Assembly (NCBI GenBank): GCA_025351405.1
Contig: JANXVZ010000040.1
Location: 42,047-106,046 of the forward strand
Direction of reading: 5' to 3'
Length of the DNA: 64,000 bases
From: Sphingomonadales bacterium
Lineage (GTDB): Bacteria; Pseudomonadota; Alphaproteobacteria; Sphingomonadales; Sphingomonadaceae
Part shown: in pieces, positions 57,031 through 64,000 of the stretch
How the letters are laid out: every line of letters starts with the position of its first letter
Numbering within the stretch: the stretch's first letter is position 1
Notes under the pieces: model-generated
The model's input: only the letters and a program-made list of their open reading frames with translations
Told to the model about the DNA's origin: nothing
Databases searched by the model: none
Position numbers and translations under genes: made by a program

Positions 57031-57936
57031 TCATTCCGCTTCGATCAGCTCGATCAGCTCACCCGCCGCACCGCGCACGGTCGCTGACCGGCGGCCGGCG
57101 TACAGGGGACCGTGGCGACGCTGCGGCGCCGAAATGAAGGTTGCCTCCACAGCGCCAAGCCTGGCGATCAAAAAGCTGATCATGGCGTTTCCCGGCGGCA
57201 GCTCGCCCGGTGCTGTCGGCCGCGGTATCGCCGCTGCGGGATATTGATCGATTTCCGACGCCGGCATCCGCCCCATCCGGGTCATCGTCATGTCTGTCAT
57301 GGTATCGTCCGGCAGCCCGAAGCTCGTGTTGATCAGCTCATAGGGTATCGACCAGGTGTCGCCGACGGCAAAGCCCAGCACGTCGCGGTGGAATGCCACG
57401 GCTGCCGCGCGGTCGCGGGCGGCCAGGATGGCGATGAACATGTGGTCCACCCGCGCTTCGGTCATCGGCAAGTCGAGCTCCGACATCGAGGACTTGAGCA
57501 CCTGGTTGAGATACAGCACCTCGCCAGCACGGCCGACGACCTGGAACGGAATGAAATTGTCGAACCCCGGCACCGGCTTGGGCTCGCCGATAACCGTGAA
57601 GCCAGAGGCTTTGACATCGTCGAACAGCGCGTTGCAATCGGCCACCGTCAGCTCGTAGGCCGCCCAGCCAAAACTGCGCAGCGGGATATAGCCCGGAACT
57701 GCGCTCGTCTCCACCAGTCGCAAAAAGCCCGGACGACCGGCTGGCGACGTCAGCAATGCCGTGCGCCGTCCGGCCATTGCAGGCGTACCCCAGGCGACAG
57801 CGAGATCGTCCGGCACCAGCCCGGCCTCGACAACGTCCAATCCGAGTATGCGCGAATAATCACCGAGCGTGGCATCGAAACACGCCGTCGCAACGGTGCC
57901 GCACTTGATGCGCCCGGGGGAATCGAAATCACTCAC
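57031..57936 (-). CDS. VOC-family (glyoxalase-like) protein
   Basis: 301 residues from a GTG at 57936; a TTG at 57990 would add 18. Two beta-alpha-beta-beta-beta modules (YSRILGLDVVEAGLVPDD and VDHMFIAILAARDRAAAVAF with FHRDVLGF). Probably a dioxygenase- or isomerase-like enzyme; metal ligands are only partly visible. Confidence 0.78.
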   Translation of the reverse strand: MSDFDSPGRIKCGTVATACFDATLGDYSRILGLDVVEAGLVPDDLAVAWGTPAMAGRRTALLTSPAGRPGFLRLVETSAVPGYIPLRSFGWAAYELTVADCNALFDDVKASGFTVIGEPKPVPGFDNFIPFQVVGRAGEVLYLNQVLKSSMSELDLPMTEARVDHMFIAILAARDRAAAVAFHRDVLGFAVGDTWSIPYELINTSFGLPDDTMTDMTMTRMGRMPASEIDQYPAAAIPRPTAPGELPPGNAMISFLIARLGAVEATFISAPQRRHGPLYAGRRSATVRGAAGELIELIEAE

Positions 57937-58020
57937 GCTGACACCCTGTCCGGACAAGCCTTTGTCCGCAAGCGGCGTGTCAGATGGCAAGGTCCGGGGC
58001 GGATTGCCGGTGGGCGCTGG

Positions 58021-58611
58021 CTATTTCGTCTTGCGATCCGGCACCAGGAAGCGCCCGGTCACGCGCCCGCTGGGCACCCCGGGAGTCGCTGAGGCGCCAT
58101 TGCCGTCAAAGCTGGTCCGGCCGCTGTTGAGGTCGAGCACAAGCCGCTGGCCGCGCAGGGTCGAGCCACCGCGATCGAGCACGACGTCGCCGGCCATGGT
58201 GATCAGCCGCGCCGACACATCATAGATTGCGGTGCGCGAAGTGGCGCGCTCGGTCGGGGACACCAGTTTGACATTGCCGCGGGCGTCCAGCCGCTGCATC
58301 TCGGGGCTGGCGCCGCCCTTGCGGCTGTACAGCACCTTCACCGTATCAGCATTCAGCGTCAGCTTGGCCTGGCGGATCACGACCGCACCGGTGAGAATGG
58401 CTTGGTTCTGGGCATCGAGCACTTCGATGCGAGCGGCGTCGAAATCGATGGGCGCGCCGGTATCGGCCAGGCCCTTGAGCGCCGAAGTCGGAGCGGGGGC
58501 GAGAGAGGGTGTCGGCGCGGGTGTCGGCGCAGTCGCCTGCGCAACTGCGGCCGTTGAAACGGTCACGGCAAGAAGTGCGGGAAGCAGGCGGTGGAGCGAG
58601 GGGCGCATCAT
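58021..58611 (-). CDS. lptA: LPS transport periplasmic protein LptA
   Basis: 196 residues. Signal peptide (LLPALLAVTVSTAAVAQA), a Pro/Ala linker, then the OstA-like beta-jellyroll (ILTGAVVIRQAKLTLNADTV ... ITMAGDVVLDRGGSTLRGQRL). It bridges LPS across the periplasm. The ATG overlaps the lptC stop. The usual next gene, lptB, is absent; a VOC gene follows. Confidence 0.92.
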   Translation of the reverse strand: MMRPSLHRLLPALLAVTVSTAAVAQATAPTPAPTPSLAPAPTSALKGLADTGAPIDFDAARIEVLDAQNQAILTGAVVIRQAKLTLNADTVKVLYSRKGGASPEMQRLDARGNVKLVSPTERATSRTAIYDVSARLITMAGDVVLDRGGSTLRGQRLVLDLNSGRTSFDGNGASATPGVPSGRVTGRFLVPDRKTK

Positions 58612-59255
58612 GCCTTCGCTCTGCCCCCCCGGCCACGAATTCGCAAGTGGACGCCGCCATCGAGGACGACCGTGCGGCCCTGGAGATCGGCACGCAGGCG
58701 CCCGGCGGTGAAGTCGCCGATCGGCAGCGTGCCCTTGACCGGGGCATCGGTGGACACATCGCGGCTGTTGAGATCGATATCGACCGTGGCCGAATCGAGC
58801 GTGTAGCCGGCTGCCGAATCGAGCCGCACCGGCCCGGTAATCTGCAGCTTGTCGCTTTCGATGAAATAACGCCCGGCGGGCGCCACCACCGTGGCAGGGC
58901 CATCGGCGGCATCGAGCCGCGCCGTCAACGCCTGCATCTCGACGATCGGCACGGCGCTGCTGCGCTGGACGGCCCCTGCCGCCCGGATGACAAAGGCTTC
59001 GCCCTTGGTGGTCTGGCCGCGGTAGACGGCGTTATCGACGCGCAAACGCTCGTGCGCCATCGCCACCTTGTCCTTGGCGAGCAGGAAGCTGAATTCCTGC
59101 ACCTTGGACAGCGGCAATATGACGATGGTGGCAAGAACCACCAGCGCGGCCGCGGGCAACAGCCATTTCAACAGCCCGACGATCCGGTCGTAACCGCTGC
59201 CGGGGAGCGCCGCGCGCTGTCGGCTGGTAAGGGCAGCGACGGTCACCCCGGTCAC
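58608..59255 (-). CDS. lptC: LPS export protein LptC
   Basis: 215 residues from a GTG overlapping the RNase D stop. One membrane helix (LKWLLPAAALVVLATIVILP) and a periplasmic beta-jellyroll. LptC sits with LptBFG in the inner membrane and hands LPS to LptA. Confidence 0.9.
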   Translation of the reverse strand: MTGVTVAALTSRQRAALPGSGYDRIVGLLKWLLPAAALVVLATIVILPLSKVQEFSFLLAKDKVAMAHERLRVDNAVYRGQTTKGEAFVIRAAGAVQRSSAVPIVEMQALTARLDAADGPATVVAPAGRYFIESDKLQITGPVRLDSAAGYTLDSATVDIDLNSRDVSTDAPVKGTLPIGDFTAGRLRADLQGRTVVLDGGVHLRIRGRGGRAKA

Positions 59256-59866
59256 ATGTGCGCGAAAATGTCGGTCTCGGCCCAGCCGCCAAGATCGAGC
59301 CGGGCCCGCCATGGCAGGAAATCGAAGCAGGCCTGTGCCATTTCCGTACGGCCTTCGCGCGCCAGCCGCTCCGCCAGCACCACATGGGCACGGTGGAGGT
59401 AGCGCACATCCGACGCCGCATATTCCTTCTGCGCGTCGGTCAGTTCGTCGGCACCCCAGTCCGACGATTGCTGCGCCTTGGAAATATCGACGCCGATCGT
59501 CTCCCGCAGGACGTCCTTCAGACCATGGCGATCGGTGTAGGTGCGCACCAGCTTCGACGCGATCTTGGTGCAGAACAACGGCGTCGCCATGACGCCGAGA
59601 TAATGTTCGATGACGGCAAGGTCGAAGCGCGCAAAATGATAAAGCTTGATACGCTGCGGATCGGCGAGGATGCGCTTGAGCACCGGTGCATCATACTGCC
59701 CCTGCCGGAAGCGCACGAGGTGTTCGTCGCCCTGGCCGTCGGAAAGCTGCACGAGGCAAAGCCGGTCCCGTCCGGGAATCAGTCCCATGGTTTCACTGTC
59801 AACCGCGATGGGGCCGGGGGCAAAGACATCGCCGGGCAGGTCGCCCTCATGAAAATATATGGTCAT
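59252..59866 (-). CDS. rnd: RNase D-family 3'-5' exonuclease
   Basis: 204 residues from the ATG at 59866. The DEDDy residues are in IAVDSETMGL, YHFARFDLAVI and YAASDVRYLHRAH. No HRDC domain, so it is shorter than E. coli RNase D but usual for alphaproteobacteria, where this gene commonly precedes lptC. Confidence 0.9.
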   Translation of the reverse strand: MTIYFHEGDLPGDVFAPGPIAVDSETMGLIPGRDRLCLVQLSDGQGDEHLVRFRQGQYDAPVLKRILADPQRIKLYHFARFDLAVIEHYLGVMATPLFCTKIASKLVRTYTDRHGLKDVLRETIGVDISKAQQSSDWGADELTDAQKEYAASDVRYLHRAHVVLAERLAREGRTEMAQACFDFLPWRARLDLGGWAETDIFAHM

Positions 59867-60055
59867 CGGCAATGGCGTAGCAGCGGCGGCACGCTGTGTC
59901 ACCCGCTTCGCACGGATCGATTCGTCGCGGCCATAACATCGCTCGTCGCAAGGTAGGGGGCCGATGACTTCTTGATGTGTATTGTAGCCAAGTCAGCGCC
60001 GCGTCAAATGGAACTGACCAGACTGATTAAGTAACTGTTGCTTGGGAGTAGCTTC

Positions 60056-60334
60056 ATGAAGATTTACATTGCCGGCCTTGCCGCCGCATTGATGGCGACT
60101 GCCGCCTTTGCCCAGACCACGACGCCAGCCCCGGCGCCCGCTGCCCCCGCTGCGCCGGAGGCAATGACCCCGGCAACGCCGCCAGCCGACGCAGCGCCGG
60201 CACCTGCCGCCGATACTGCCATGGGGTCTGCGCCGATGCTGACCGAGCGTGGCGGCAAATGGTACAATGGCGACAAGCCTGCAACCAAGACCGAGATTTC
60301 GGCCTACAAGAAGTCGATGAAGACGCCGCACTAA
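60056..60334 (+). CDS. Small secreted Ala/Pro-rich protein
   Basis: 92 residues; GGGAG lies 8 bases before the ATG. Signal peptide (KIYIAGLAAALMATAAFAQ), an Ala/Pro-rich middle, and a charged end (GGKWYNGDKPATKTEISAYK). No known family. A weak EcfG-like element (GGAAC at 60010-60014, then GTAAC at 60031) is upstream but has the wrong -10. Confidence 0.7.
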   Translation: MKIYIAGLAAALMATAAFAQTTTPAPAPAAPAAPEAMTPATPPADAAPAPAADTAMGSAPMLTERGGKWYNGDKPATKTEISAYKKSMKTPH

Positions 60335-60402
60335 CCACAGCGGACGTTGCGAACGGATTTGCGGGACGGCGAGCCATCGTCGTCCCCATTTTCGCCTGTG
60401 CT

Positions 60403-61080
60403 CTAGATCAAACCCTGTGCACGCATCGAAACATGGCCGCCGCGACCAATTATGACATGGTCGTGCACCGACAACCCCAGGTGGCGCCCGGCCTCCATGA
60501 CGGCCTTGGTCATGACGATGTCGTCACGGGACGGTTGCGGGTCGCCGCTGGGGTGATTGTGGACAAGCACGACGCCCGCGGCGCCAAGCTCCAGCGCACG
60601 CTTGATGATTTCGCGCGGATAGACCGGCGCCGCGTTGATCGTGCCCTGCCCCATCGCCTCGTCGCGGATCATGACATTGCGATTGTTGAGGAAGATCACC
60701 CGGAATTCTTCGGTTACACGATGCGCCATGGCCGCATGGAGATAATCGGTCAGCGCCTGCCACCCGCTGAGCACCGGTCGGTCGAGTGCGGCGGTACGCA
60801 GGGCGCGGAGCGACGCCGCCTCGACGAACTTGATGGCGGCGACTGCACTTTCGCCAAGGCCTTCGATGCGCGATAGCTCGAGCGGCGTTGCAGCCAGCAA
60901 GACCGGAAGGCTGCCGAACTCGGCGAGCAGCCGCTTGGCGAGCGGCTTTGTATCGCGCCGGGGGATCGCCAGCCCGAGCAAATATTCCAGCAGCTCATAG
61001 TCATGAAAGCCGTCGCCGCCGCCGGCGAGCAAGCGTGCGCGCATGCGTTCGCGGTGGCCCGTGCTGTCCGTCTCGTTCAC
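60403..61080 (-). CDS. radC: RadC-family JAB-domain protein
   Basis: 225 residues. N-terminal helix-hairpin-helix (LSRIEGLGESAVAAIKFV) and a C-terminal MPN/JAB metal site (VLVHNHPSGDPQPSRDD). Despite the name, a repair role has not been confirmed in the family. Confidence 0.92.
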   Translation of the reverse strand: MNETDSTGHRERMRARLLAGGGDGFHDYELLEYLLGLAIPRRDTKPLAKRLLAEFGSLPVLLAATPLELSRIEGLGESAVAAIKFVEAASLRALRTAALDRPVLSGWQALTDYLHAAMAHRVTEEFRVIFLNNRNVMIRDEAMGQGTINAAPVYPREIIKRALELGAAGVVLVHNHPSGDPQPSRDDIVMTKAVMEAGRHLGLSVHDHVIIGRGGHVSMRAQGLI

Positions 61081-61154
61081 TCGGCGCCCCCGCGATGCAT
61101 CGCCGGCACCTTGCGTGGCCGGGCGCCGGGTAGCAACCCCGTGCGCGCCGTGGT

Positions 61155-61985
61155 TCAGATGCCGTAGGGCGGCGCCGAATAGCCCAGGGGCGAGCCGGTG
61201 AAAATCTCGTTGCCGGTCTCGGTAATGCCGATCGAATGTTCGAATTGCGCCGACAGTGACCGGTCTCGGGTTACCGCCGTCCAGCCGTCGTCAAGAAGCT
61301 TAACATCGGGCCGTCCGAGGTTGATCATCGGTTCGATGGTGAAGAACATCCCCGGTTGCAGCACGACGCCGCGGCCGGGGCGACCCAGATGAACGACATT
61401 CGGCGCATCATGGAACACCCGCCCCAGACCATGGCCGCAAAAATCGCGCACCACCGACATCCGGTGTTTTTCCGCATGGCTCTGGATGGCATGGCCGACA
61501 TCGCCGAGCGTCGCGCCCGGCCTCGCCGCCGCAATGCCGAGGTGGAGGCACTCGTGGGTGACTTCGACGAGCTTGCGCGCCTTCAGCGCCACGTCGCCGA
61601 CAAGGAACATGCGGCTGGTATCACCGTGCCAGCCATCGACGACAACCGTCACGTCGATGTTGACGATATCGCCATCCTTCAGCTTTCGCGCCGAAGGGAT
61701 GCCATGGCAAACGACATGGTTGACGCTGATGCACAGCGAATGGCTGTAGCCGCGATAGAAAATCGTTGCCGAAACCGCGCCGTTGGCCCGCACGAAATCA
61801 TACGTCATCTGGTCAAGATCCGCCGTCACGGCGTCGGGGACGACATAGGGTGTCAACATGTCGAGCACCCGCGCCGCAAGCTCCCCGGCGCGGCGCATGC
61901 CGGCAAAGCCCTCCGGCCCGTGCAGGCGGATGGTTCCCTCGGCGGGGTCATTGACATAGCGGTCGAGCGTGGTGGCGATATTCAC
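61155..61985 (-). CDS. map: Methionine aminopeptidase, type I
   Basis: 276 residues. The five metal ligands lie in NIDVTVVVDGWHGDTSRMF (two Asp), CGHGLGRVFHDAP (His), FTIEPMI (Glu) and AQFEHSIGIT (Glu). It removes N-terminal Met from new proteins. Confidence 0.95.
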   Translation of the reverse strand: MNIATTLDRYVNDPAEGTIRLHGPEGFAGMRRAGELAARVLDMLTPYVVPDAVTADLDQMTYDFVRANGAVSATIFYRGYSHSLCISVNHVVCHGIPSARKLKDGDIVNIDVTVVVDGWHGDTSRMFLVGDVALKARKLVEVTHECLHLGIAAARPGATLGDVGHAIQSHAEKHRMSVVRDFCGHGLGRVFHDAPNVVHLGRPGRGVVLQPGMFFTIEPMINLGRPDVKLLDDGWTAVTRDRSLSAQFEHSIGITETGNEIFTGSPLGYSAPPYGI

Positions 61986-62076
61986 CTTGTGACAGATAGG
62001 CGCTGATGGGCGCCAAGTCCATATTGCGGGGCCTGCGGCCCTTCACGCCCGGCGGCGGCTGGAGTAGGCGGGTGCG

Positions 62077-62844
62077 ATGACCGATACACCAACTTCACCG
62101 GATCGCATCTGGACCGCGGCGCTGCTTATCATTGGCGACGAAATCCTGTCGGGCCGCACCCAGGACGCCAACCTTGCCTATCTTGCCAAATGGCTCGGGG
62201 TACAGGGCATACGGCTCAAGGAGGTGCGCGTCGTCGCCGACGAGATGGAATCGATCGGCGACGCGGTAAAGGCCTTGTCGGCAGCGCACGATTATCTTTT
62301 CACCACCGGCGGCATCGGGCCGACGCACGACGATATCACCGTCGATGCGATCGCGGCAGCGCTGGGCGTGGCGGTGACGGTGCACCCGCAAGCCCGCGCC
62401 ATCCTCGCCGACCATTACGGCGACCAGTTGACCGATGCGCGATTGCGGATGGCAAGAACGCCCGAGGGGGCGAGCCTCATTGAAAATCCGCGCACCAAGG
62501 CGCCCGGCATCCGTATCGGCAATATCTTCATCATGGCCGGCGTGCCGATCATCACCCAGGGCATGCTGGCGGCCCTCGACGGCAAGTTGCAGGGCGGTGC
62601 ACCCGTGTTGTCGCGCACCGTGGCTGCCTGGACACAGGAAAGTGCCGCGGCCGCAACGCTGGCGGCGGTCGAAAAGGCCCATGCCGGGGTACAGATCGGC
62701 AGTTATCCGTTCTGGCGGCAGGGCAAGACCGGCGCCAACTTCGTCATCCGTGCCACCGATGAAGACGTGTTGGCGGTGACCGCGCAAGCGTTGATGACCG
62801 CGCTGCGCGATGCCGGGATCGAGCCTATCGATGGTGAACTCTGA
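62077..62844 (+). CDS. CinA N-terminal/MoaB-like molybdopterin-binding domain protein
   Basis: 255 residues. IIGDEILSGRTQDANLAYLA and FTTGGIGPTHDDITVDAIAA are the MoCF/CinA domain marks. The C-terminal nicotinamide deamidase of full CinA is missing, as in the short form. Role uncertain (pyrophosphatase in relatives). Confidence 0.9.
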   Translation: MTDTPTSPDRIWTAALLIIGDEILSGRTQDANLAYLAKWLGVQGIRLKEVRVVADEMESIGDAVKALSAAHDYLFTTGGIGPTHDDITVDAIAAALGVAVTVHPQARAILADHYGDQLTDARLRMARTPEGASLIENPRTKAPGIRIGNIFIMAGVPIITQGMLAALDGKLQGGAPVLSRTVAAWTQESAAAATLAAVEKAHAGVQIGSYPFWRQGKTGANFVIRATDEDVLAVTAQALMTALRDAGIEPIDGEL

Positions 62845-62913
62845 ACGTTGCGAAGTTGACGCTTTTATGTCGGCCTGTGGTAACACGGCGATAATCAATA
62901 CTTCGGAGACGCA

Positions 62914-63246
62914 ATGACCATCCTGCGCTGGATCCTCATCACCGCGTTGCTCGTCGCCTTCCTGTTGCTGGCGGTGGCGAACTGGACGCCGGTACCGTTC
63001 CGCCTGCCCGATGGCGCGACGATAAATATCAGGCTGCCGCTGTTGCTCGCGGCGGCATTCATTGCCGGCTGGTTGCCGACCTGGCTCGTGCATCTGGGCT
63101 CGAAGTCGGCGTGGAAGCGCCGCCTCGCCAAGGCCGAGCGCAGCATCGACGATGCCCTGTCGGCAGTGCGCCCGACGACGACCGCGACCAGGCCGACCCT
63201 GCCCGACCAGGCCCAGCCGATGATCGTACCGCCGGCCGGCGCATGA
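62914..63246 (+). CDS. LapA-domain membrane protein
   Basis: 110 residues with two hydrophobic segments (ILRWILITALLVAFLLLAVA and LPLLLAAAFIAGWLPTWL) and a basic tail, as in the LapA/YciS family. It overlaps pyrF by 4 bases, an arrangement common in sphingomonads. Confidence 0.85.
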   Translation: MTILRWILITALLVAFLLLAVANWTPVPFRLPDGATINIRLPLLLAAAFIAGWLPTWLVHLGSKSAWKRRLAKAERSIDDALSAVRPTTTATRPTLPDQAQPMIVPPAGA

Positions 63247-63923
63247 GCGGCAACCCGGTCTTCGTGGCAGTCGACACCCCCGCGCTGGCGGATGCCCGCG
63301 CGCTGGTGCTGGCGGTGGCGCCGCATGTCGGCGGCGTGAAACTGGGCCTCGAGTTCTTTGCCGCCAACGGATCCTCCGGGGTGGCGGCGATCGCCGGGCT
63401 GGGCCTGCCGATCTTCCTCGACCTCAAGCTCCACGACATACCCAATACCGTGGCAGGGGCCGTGCGGTCGCTGGCACCCCTCGCCCCGACACTGTTGACC
63501 GTTCATGCAGCGGGTGGCCACGCGATGCTGGCAGCGGCTCGGGCGGCGGCACCTGCGGCCACCAGGGTCATCGCGGTGACGGTGTTGACCAGTCTCGACG
63601 ACGACGACCTTGTCGCGGCAGGTGTCGCCGATGGCACGGCGGCACAAGTGGCGCGGCTGGCGGGGCTTGTGCGCGTCGCCGGTTGCGACGGTGTGGTGGC
63701 CTCGCCGATCGAAACCGCGGCAGTGCGCGCCGCCTGGCCGGAGGCGACGATAGTCGTTCCCGGCGTGCGCCCGGCGGGCAGTGCGGTGGGTGACCAGAAG
63801 CGGGTGATGACCCCGCGCGACGCATTGGCGGCAGGAGCCTCGGTGCTGGTCATCGGCCGGCCGATCACCGGCGCCAGCGACCCCGCAGCGGCGGCGGCAG
63901 CGATCGCGCGGGAACTGGCGTGA
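63243..63923 (+). CDS. pyrF: Orotidine 5'-phosphate decarboxylase
   Basis: 226 residues from the ATG at 63243. Catalytic D-K-x-x-D motif FLDLKLHDIPNTVAG, VAVDTP at the N-terminus, and phosphate loops VPGVRP and VIGRPIT. Makes UMP. The stop overlaps the trpF start. Confidence 0.95.
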   Translation: MSGNPVFVAVDTPALADARALVLAVAPHVGGVKLGLEFFAANGSSGVAAIAGLGLPIFLDLKLHDIPNTVAGAVRSLAPLAPTLLTVHAAGGHAMLAAARAAAPAATRVIAVTVLTSLDDDDLVAAGVADGTAAQVARLAGLVRVAGCDGVVASPIETAAVRAAWPEATIVVPGVRPAGSAVGDQKRVMTPRDALAAGASVLVIGRPITGASDPAAAAAAIARELA

Positions 63924-64000
63924 TCGATCTCAAGATTTGCGGGCTGTCGACACCGGACAGCGTCAATGCCGCGATCGCCGCCGGCGCACGCTGGGTCGGC
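63920..64000 (+). CDS. trpF: Phosphoribosylanthranilate isomerase (N-terminal part)
   Basis: 27 codons only, cut by the window edge. GTG start, then IDLKICGLSTPDSVNAAI, in which KICGL is the TrpF hallmark with the catalytic Cys. Tryptophan synthesis. Confidence 0.88.
   Translation, partial: MIDLKICGLSTPDSVNAAIAAGARWVG

Noticed and set aside
60010..60033. Possible EcfG promoter ahead of the small secreted protein
   Set aside because: The -35 is exact but the -10 reads GTA at the wrong spacing; too weak to list as a site.
1..64000. tRNA/rRNA genes, CRISPR arrays, insertion sequences, phage genes
   Set aside because: No cloverleaf, direct-repeat/spacer pattern, transposase motif or phage structural gene was found by eye.

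Overview
This 64 kb window is high-GC, gene-dense chromosomal DNA. It looks like an alphaproteobacterium of the order Sphingomonadales. The reasons are the PhyR-NepR-EcfG general stress response locus with GGAAC-N17-GTT promoters, an FnrL-type regulator beside a complete cbb3 oxidase locus, and many ATGA/GTGA stop-start overlaps. A BciB-like protein hints at an aerobic anoxygenic phototroph, but no other photosynthesis gene is visible. I see no rRNA or tRNA gene, insertion sequence, prophage or CRISPR array; the window is mostly ordinary core and metabolic DNA.

Layout. 1-4.3 kb: the tail of a type II secretion operon (gspF-G-I-J-K-L-M-N), without gspH and with a half-length gspN that runs into a convergent alcohol dehydrogenase. 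4.3-9.9 kb: the general stress response core. phyR and a small regulon gene lie on the minus strand; nepR, ecfG, a HisKA_2-type sensor kinase and a small DUF1328 membrane protein lie on the plus strand. Each of these transcription units has an EcfG-type promoter I can read. 9.9-12.1 kb: a D-amino-acid pair (racemase and D-cysteine desulfhydrase family) and TspO. 12.1-16.5 kb: a decayed glycoside hydrolase fragment followed by a 1,344-residue multidomain protein of unknown function with a papain-like Cys/His/Asp-Asn arrangement.

16.5-26.6 kb: RNase H-like protein, GST, TrhO, YegD-type Hsp70, phenylalanine hydroxylase, the valine-degradation pair mmsA-mmsB with a divergent LysR regulator, and a Nudix-DUF47 fusion coupled to a Pit phosphate transporter. 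26.6-36.9 kb: the microaerobic block ccoNOQP-ccoGHIS, ompW, a small Cys-rich secreted protein, an FnrL regulator and a possible hemerythrin-like protein. Three FNR boxes sit at the expected places, so regulator and targets are side by side.

37-49 kb: an aminoglycoside-phosphotransferase-like kinase convergent with an AttH/CrtC-like protein; a three-gene molybdenum hydroxylase (tri-haem cytochrome c, 2Fe-2S subunit, molybdopterin subunit) behind an EcfG-type promoter; an ABC exporter with a second AttH/CrtC-like protein; and bciB-like. 49-64 kb: housekeeping and catabolic genes (Fpg/Nei glycosylase, mtnP, class III aminotransferase, hydrolase, PQQ-type sorbosone dehydrogenase lipoprotein, glutaryl-CoA dehydrogenase, ferritin-like protein, VOC protein, RNase D-lptC-lptA, radC, map, CinA-like protein, lapA-like, pyrF and the start of trpF).

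Nothing here is unmistakably a new defence or mobile system. The best candidates for undescribed biology are the 1,344-residue protein, the Nudix-PhoU-like fusion, and the stress-sigma promoter in front of the molybdenum hydroxylase operon.
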